From GCA-020343675 sp964462945 (GTDB lineage Bacteria > Planctomycetota > Phycisphaerae > Sedimentisphaerales > Anaerobacaceae), in the NCBI GenBank assembly GCA_964462945.1, contig CAYWZW010000104.1, positions 1 through 13,597 on the forward strand: a stretch of 13,597 nucleotides of DNA. The letters are read 5' to 3'. Position numbers and translations under genes: made by a program. The notes beneath the pieces were generated by a model that ran no database searches, was not told where the DNA came from, and saw nothing but the letters and a program-made list of their open reading frames with translations. Below, one piece after another: positions 9,120-13,597 of the stretch. The first letter of the stretch is position 1; every line of letters begins with the position of its first letter.

Positions 9120-9832
9120 GAAAGGTAAGAGCCGACCTGCACTTGCATACTTGCCTTTCTCCCTGTGCCGATGACCAGATGCAGGCGACGGCGATAGTGA
9201 AACAGGCCAGGAAAATGGGCTTGGATATGATCGGAATATGCGATCACAATTCGGCGGAGAATGTCGCCGCGGTGGTGAAAGCCGGCTTGCGGGAAGGGCT
9301 CTCGGTCGTCGCCGGGATGGAGATTACCTCTCGCGAGGAAGCTCATATTCTGGGTTTGTTTGAAACCGAGAGTGACCTGATACGGATGCAGGACCTGGTG
9401 TACGAAAATCTGTCCACCGAGAATTACGAGGAATCGTTCGGCCCTCAGACCCTTGTTGACGAATGGGACCAGGTGGTGGGGACGAACCGCAAACTGCTGA
9501 TCGGGGCCACGGCGCTGAGCGTCAAACAGATCGTCGAGGCGATACACGAGCGCTGCGGATTAGCCATCGCCTCCCACATAGACCGCGAGCGGTTCAGCCT
9601 GATTGGCCAGTTGGGCTTCATTCCTAAAGGATTGCGCCTGGACGCCGTAGAAGTGTCCCGGCCGTCTTCGATGACACAAGGATACGGCTATCCGGTGGTC
9701 ATCTTCTCCGACGCTCATTTCCTGGAGGACGTTGGGAAGAATTCCACCTGCTTTATGATCGAGGACCTCTCGCTGGGCGAAATCCGCAAGGCCCTGTGCA
9801 ATGAGATGGGAAGGAAAGTGGTCGTAGATTGA
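9116..9832 (+). CDS. PHP-domain metal-dependent phosphoesterase
   Basis: A 238-residue PHP fold. Expected metal ligands are visible: D7-L-H9-L-H11-T, CDHNS (D43, H44), E69 in GMEIT, H77 in EEAHIL, H154 in ASHIDR, and D199/H201 in SDAH. PHP proteins hydrolyse phosphoesters using two or three metal ions; the closest relatives outside polymerases act on small phosphorylated molecules such as histidinol phosphate or nucleotides. The substrate here is unknown. Stand-alone PHP proteins with DRTGG and ATPase neighbours are a recurrent company of hydrogenase-type NuoEFG operons in anaerobes, suggesting a signalling or cofactor-related role. It starts in ATGA overlap and ends directly at the next ATG. 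Confidence 0.86.
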   Translation: MRKVRADLHLHTCLSPCADDQMQATAIVKQARKMGLDMIGICDHNSAENVAAVVKAGLREGLSVVAGMEITSREEAHILGLFETESDLIRMQDLVYENLSTENYEESFGPQTLVDEWDQVVGTNRKLLIGATALSVKQIVEAIHERCGLAIASHIDRERFSLIGQLGFIPKGLRLDAVEVSRPSSMTQGYGYPVVIFSDAHFLEDVGKNSTCFMIEDLSLGEIRKALCNEMGRKVVVD

Positions 9833-10291
9833 ATGGAAGATCTCTCGCTCCACATCTTGGATATCGCGGAAAATTCGATTTCCGGCTCGGCTAAGAGAAT
9901 TGAAATCAGGATCCATGAAGACCCGGCTAAAGACCTGTTGACAATCGAAATCAAGGACGACGGCAAAGGGATGGACGAGCAGACTCTACAGAAAGCGCTC
10001 GATCCTTTTTTCACGACCAGGACAACACGCAAGGTCGGCCTGGGGCTGCCTCTTCTGGCCCAGGCCACGCGCGAAAGCGATGGAACGATTGAGCTGAATT
10101 CCAGGCCCGGCGAGGGGACCACCGTCAAGGCGACCTTTTGCACCAGCCACCCGGACTGCAAGCCGATGGGGGATGTTTACGAAACCATACGCACGCTTGT
10201 CGCAGGCCACCCTGAGATTGACTTTCTATTTGAACACGGGAAAAACGGTTCAGTTTATCGTTTTGATACGAGAGAGACGGACGGAAAATGA
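9833..10291 (+). CDS. Small stand-alone histidine-kinase-like (GHKL) ATPase
   Basis: A 152-residue protein consisting almost only of a HATPase_c domain. The N-box is DIAENSISGSA (10-20), the G1 box is DDGKGMD (42-48), a DPFFTTR lid lies at 57-63, and the G2 box is VGLGLPLL (68-75), followed by a GTIELNSRPGEGT strand. It lacks a sensor, dimerisation domain and phosphoacceptor histidine, so it is not a classical two-component kinase. It is more like the ATPase partners seen beside [FeFe]-hydrogenase-type operons. The last ~40 residues (VYETIRTLVAGHPEIDF) form a short extra segment. The start codon directly abuts the PHP stop, and the stop overlaps the next ATG by four bases. Confidence 0.83.
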   Translation: MEDLSLHILDIAENSISGSAKRIEIRIHEDPAKDLLTIEIKDDGKGMDEQTLQKALDPFFTTRTTRKVGLGLPLLAQATRESDGTIELNSRPGEGTTVKATFCTSHPDCKPMGDVYETIRTLVAGHPEIDFLFEHGKNGSVYRFDTRETDGK

Positions 10292-13200
10292 TTAGTTTGA
10301 CAATCGACAACAAGAAGATTGACGTTCAAGAAGGTTCGACCGTCCTGCAGGCGGCGGAGAAACTGGGTATCCACATTCCCACGCTGTGCTACCACAAGTC
10401 TTTGAGTCCCTACGGCGCGTGCCGCCTCTGCCTGGTCGAAATCCAAAGGCCTCGCGGCCCGGTCATCCAGGCCTCCTGCGTCTATCCCGCCCAGGACGGG
10501 CTGGTTGTGCGCACCGATACCGAAAAAGTGCTGAAGACCCGCCGGATCATGGTGGAATTGCTGCTGGCGCGCTGCCCGGATTCGTCTGCGATAAAGGCCG
10601 TGGCGCAGCAGATGGGAGTCACCGAGTCACGTTTCCCCAAGAAGGACGAGGACTGCATCCTCTGCGGACTGTGCACCCGAGTCTGCGAGGAGAGAATGGG
10701 GGTGGGCGCCATTAACTTCGTCAATCGAGGCTCGACCCGGAAGGTTGCCGTCCCCTACGACAAGCACTCTGCCATTTGTATCGCCTGCGGCGCCTGCAAA
10801 GTGGTCTGCCCGACGGACGCGGTGGATCTGTCCAAAATCACACTGAACGCGCCAAGGCCCATCATGTCCGATTACGACATGGGTTTGTCTCCACGCTCTT
10901 CCATCTACATCCCCTTCCCCCAGGCGGTCCCCAGGGTCGCCGTGATCGACCGCACTACGTGCATGCACTTTCTCAAGGACGTCTGCAAGTCCTGCGAAAA
11001 CTTCTGCGAGGCCAAGGCCATCGACTACGAGCAGGAGGACGAAATCCAGCAGGTAAACGTCGGCGCGGTTGTTCTGGCGCCGGGGTATGAGCACTTCGAT
11101 CCGGATATGAAGAAGGAGCTGGGGTATTGCCGCTTTGCGAATGTCATCTCGAGCATGCAGTTCGAGCGCCTTCTTTCCGCCAGCGGGCCCTTCTTAGGAA
11201 AGGTACTGCGGCTTTCGGACCAGAAGCATCCCAAGAAGATCGCGTGGATTCAGTGCGTCGGGTCGCGCGACGTTGAACACAACTATTGCTCCTCGGTCTG
11301 CTGCATGTATGCGACCAAGGAGGCCATCATAGCCAAGGAACACCAGAGCGACCTGGATTGCACGATCTTCTTCATTGACATGCGGGCTTACGGCAAAGGG
11401 TTCGACGCCTACTATGAGCGGGCCAAAGAGCTCGGCGTCAAGTACGTTCGCTGCCTGCCGTCCTCAATCAAGGAAGTCCCCGGCACAAAGAACCTGAGAA
11501 TCACATACCAGCAGGAGGCGGACGGCGAAATAACCACCGATGAGTTCGACATGGTGGTCCTCTCGACGGGGCTGCGGCCTCCTCGCGAGGTCCGCGACCT
11601 GGCGGAAAAGTTCGGGATCGAGCTCGACCAGCATGGTTTCGCCGCGACGCAGGGCTTGGCGCCCGTCGAGACCTCCAAGCCGGGCGTCTATGTCTGCGGG
11701 CCTTTCGCCGGACCCAAGGACATCCCGGAAACGGTCACGGAGGCCTCCGCCGGCGCGGCCAAGGCCATGGCGCTGCTGACGGACAAGAGGGGCACTCTAA
11801 CCGTGCACAAGGAATATCCACCTGAGAAGGACGTGGACGGTCAGGAGGCACGCATCGGCGTGTTTGTCTGTCACTGTGGCAAGAATATCGGCGGAGTAGC
11901 CGACGTACCGGCCGTGGTCGAATACGCCAGGACCCTGCCGAACGTCGCGTATGCCGAGGATAATCTCTATACGTGCTCAACGGATACTCAGGAGAAGATG
12001 CGGAAGGTCATCGTGGAGCACAACCTCAACCGCGTGGTGGTCGCCTCGTGCAGTCCGAGGACTCACGAGCCGCTGTTCCGTGACACCTGCCGGGAGGCCA
12101 GCCTGAACGAGTACCTCTTTGAGATGGCCAATATCCGCGACCAGTGTACGTGGGTGCACATGCATCAGCCCGAACAGGCCACGCGGAAGGCCAAAGACCT
12201 TGTCCGGATAGCCGTGGCCAAGGCCAGGCTGCTGGAGCCGCTACACAGAGGGACCCTGAAAGTGAACAACAACGCTCTGGTGATCGGCGGGGGCATCGCC
12301 GGGATGACGGCGGCGCTCAACCTGGCGGACCAGGGCTTCAAGGTCCATCTCGTGGAAAAAGAAAAGCAGCTCGGGGGAAACTCCAGACACATATACAGCC
12401 TTCTGAGCGGCGACGATCTGCGGCAAAAACTGGCCGATACAATCGAGCGAGCTGAATCACATCCTAATATAGACGTCTATATGGACAGTGTCGTGTCGGC
12501 GGTGGAGGGGTCCGTTGGAAACTTCAAATCCACAATACAGCACAACGGTGACGGCAAACAAGTATCGCACGGCGTGGTCATCGTCGCCACCGGCGCCGAA
12601 GAATACGAACCGACCGAATATCTCTACGGCCGGCATCCCGGCGTCATTACCCAGCGAACGCTGGAAGAATGGATTCACGACGATAAGCCTGAGTTGCAAA
12701 AGGCCAAATCCATCGTGATGATTCAGTGCGTGGGTTCGAGAGAGAAGGCACGGCCCTATTGCAGCCGGGTCTGCTGCTCCGAAGCGGTGAAGAACGCCAT
12801 CGCCATAAAGGACATGCACCCGGAAACGGCCGTTTATATTCTGTACCGTGACATGAGAACGTACGGCTTATTGGAAGAATACTACAGACAGGCAAGAAGC
12901 AAAGGCGTGCGTTTCATCCGTTACCGGGAAGATAAGAAGCCCGAGGTCTCCGCCCAAGACGGCCGGCTGCGCATCTCGTGTGAGGATCCCGTCCTGAATA
13001 TGCCCGTCGCGATAGACTGCGACGTGGTCGCGCTGGCCGCCGCCATCGTGCCGGGCCTGAGCGCCGAGCAAGTGGGCAAGCTCTACAAGATACCGCTCAA
13101 CCAGGACAAGTTCTTCCTCGAGGCGCACATGAAGCTGCGGCCGGTTGATTTCGCCACCGACGGGGTGTTCATGTGCGGCCTGGCCCACTGCCCTAAATCC

Positions 13201-13539
13201 GTCGAGGAGAGCATCGCCCAGGCCGGCGCCGCGGCCGCCCGCGCCGCCACGATCCTGTCCAAAGACCAGATCGAGCTGGAGGCCACCATATCGCAGGTCG
13301 TGGACGAGAACTGCGACGGGTGCGCCTACTGCATCGATCCGTGTCCCTACAAGGCGTTGACGCTCGTTGAATATATGTACCAGGGCAGCATCAAGAAGAC
13401 CGTCGAAAGAGACGCCGCCTTGTGCAAAGGCTGCGGGGTGTGCCAGGCCACGTGCCCGAAGAAGGGGATATACGTTGCCGGCTTCAGACTCGAGCAGTTG
13501 GGGGCGATGGTCACCGCTGCACTGGAAGAAGCATACTAA
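10288..13539 (+). CDS. hdrA: NuoG/HydA-type Fe-S head fused to truncated plus complete HdrA modules
   Basis: A 1083-residue, cytoplasmic protein. Residues 1-80 form a plant-type [2Fe-2S] domain (C34, C45, C48, C64). Two [4Fe-4S] sets follow: C123/C126/C129/C133 and C164/C167/C170/C174. The His-Cys3 cluster usual in NuoG/HydA is absent. Residues ~190-520 match the distal part of the first module of the long HdrA: a cluster at C225/C233/C236/C240, IQCVGSR (C323) with CSSVCC (C334, C338, C339), and a closing GPFAGPKDIPETV; this module's own GxGxxG start is missing. Residues ~522-1083 are a complete HdrA: GVFVCHCG (525-531), FAD motif GGGIAGM (667-673), IQCVGSR (C814) with CSRVCC (C825, C829, C830), FATDGVFMCGLAH, and terminal ferredoxin sets at C1009-C1019 and C1046-C1056. 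HdrA is the flavin-based bifurcating subunit. The ATGA start overlaps the ATPase gene. The missing N-terminal half is in the gene at 4371. Confidence 0.92.
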   Translation: MISLTIDNKKIDVQEGSTVLQAAEKLGIHIPTLCYHKSLSPYGACRLCLVEIQRPRGPVIQASCVYPAQDGLVVRTDTEKVLKTRRIMVELLLARCPDSSAIKAVAQQMGVTESRFPKKDEDCILCGLCTRVCEERMGVGAINFVNRGSTRKVAVPYDKHSAICIACGACKVVCPTDAVDLSKITLNAPRPIMSDYDMGLSPRSSIYIPFPQAVPRVAVIDRTTCMHFLKDVCKSCENFCEAKAIDYEQEDEIQQVNVGAVVLAPGYEHFDPDMKKELGYCRFANVISSMQFERLLSASGPFLGKVLRLSDQKHPKKIAWIQCVGSRDVEHNYCSSVCCMYATKEAIIAKEHQSDLDCTIFFIDMRAYGKGFDAYYERAKELGVKYVRCLPSSIKEVPGTKNLRITYQQEADGEITTDEFDMVVLSTGLRPPREVRDLAEKFGIELDQHGFAATQGLAPVETSKPGVYVCGPFAGPKDIPETVTEASAGAAKAMALLTDKRGTLTVHKEYPPEKDVDGQEARIGVFVCHCGKNIGGVADVPAVVEYARTLPNVAYAEDNLYTCSTDTQEKMRKVIVEHNLNRVVVASCSPRTHEPLFRDTCREASLNEYLFEMANIRDQCTWVHMHQPEQATRKAKDLVRIAVAKARLLEPLHRGTLKVNNNALVIGGGIAGMTAALNLADQGFKVHLVEKEKQLGGNSRHIYSLLSGDDLRQKLADTIERAESHPNIDVYMDSVVSAVEGSVGNFKSTIQHNGDGKQVSHGVVIVATGAEEYEPTEYLYGRHPGVITQRTLEEWIHDDKPELQKAKSIVMIQCVGSREKARPYCSRVCCSEAVKNAIAIKDMHPETAVYILYRDMRTYGLLEEYYRQARSKGVRFIRYREDKKPEVSAQDGRLRISCEDPVLNMPVAIDCDVVALAAAIVPGLSAEQVGKLYKIPLNQDKFFLEAHMKLRPVDFATDGVFMCGLAHCPKSVEESIAQAGAAAARAATILSKDQIELEATISQVVDENCDGCAYCIDPCPYKALTLVEYMYQGSIKKTVERDAALCKGCGVCQATCPKKGIYVAGFRLEQLGAMVTAALEEAY

Positions 13540-13555
13540 TAGGAGTTTTGCAAAA

Positions 13556-13597
13556 TTGAAGTTAGGCATATATTATTTCAGAAAATCGGTTTCACGA
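13556..13597 (+). CDS. Possible start of a further operon gene, cut by the window edge
   Basis: AGGAG at 13541-13545 is followed ten bases later by TTG at 13556, which opens a frame (LKLGIYYFRKSVSR) to the window end. There is no ATG start in this stretch. A TTG start with a ten-base spacer is unusual, and 14 codons do not allow identification. If real, it would be the twelfth gene of the operon and might be the missing catalytic partner. Confidence 0.2.
   Translation, partial: MKLGIYYFRKSVSR

Overview
The window has two unrelated parts separated by about 800 bases without a convincing gene. The left part (1-2032, minus strand) is the start and first ~677 codons of a secreted, multi-domain surface protein. 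It has a signal peptide, a LamG/concanavalin-like domain, three Fn3-like tandem repeats of the 'DGA..V...LSWTPG....H.VYFG' type, and a C-terminal domain opening with 'IDDFEAYDAG..IWYSWHDG'. I know this architecture mainly from Planctomycetota of the Phycisphaerae/Sedimentisphaerales kind. Together with the anaerobic redox genes it suggests an anaerobic planctomycete; this is an inference, with no rRNA or other marker to confirm it.

The gap (2046-2855) holds the Shine-Dalgarno sequences of both flanking genes and three direct repeats at an exact 23-bp period (2641-2705) that resemble the end of a decayed insertion sequence.

The right part (2856-13539, plus strand) is one tightly packed operon of eleven genes. 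In order: HdrC; HdrB; a fusion of an N-terminal HdrA fragment with a NuoE-type [2Fe-2S] domain; an HndB-like [2Fe-2S] protein; NuoF/HndC; a DRTGG protein; a two-CBS plus HATPase protein; a second DRTGG protein; a PHP phosphoesterase; a small HATPase; and a 1083-residue protein with a NuoG/HydA-type iron-sulfur head followed by HdrA modules. Gaps are 44, 43, 12, 27, -4, 15, -44, -4, 0 and -4 bases.

The set reads as a cytoplasmic NAD(H)-linked, flavin-based electron-bifurcating heterodisulfide-reductase-like complex. NuoE/HndB/NuoF would exchange electrons with NAD(H), HdrA flavins would split or join electron pairs, and HdrC/HdrB would pass them to a disulfide or similar acceptor. By motif I count about 19 Fe-S clusters. 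No [FeFe] H-cluster domain, [NiFe] hydrogenase or formate dehydrogenase is present in the window.

The most unusual point is that a 'long' HdrA appears to be cut in two. Its first ~130 residues are fused to NuoE (4371-5252), and its remainder is fused to the NuoG-like head (10288-13539), so one flavin site would have to be built from two polypeptides. Five small regulatory-type genes sit between the two halves of the complex.
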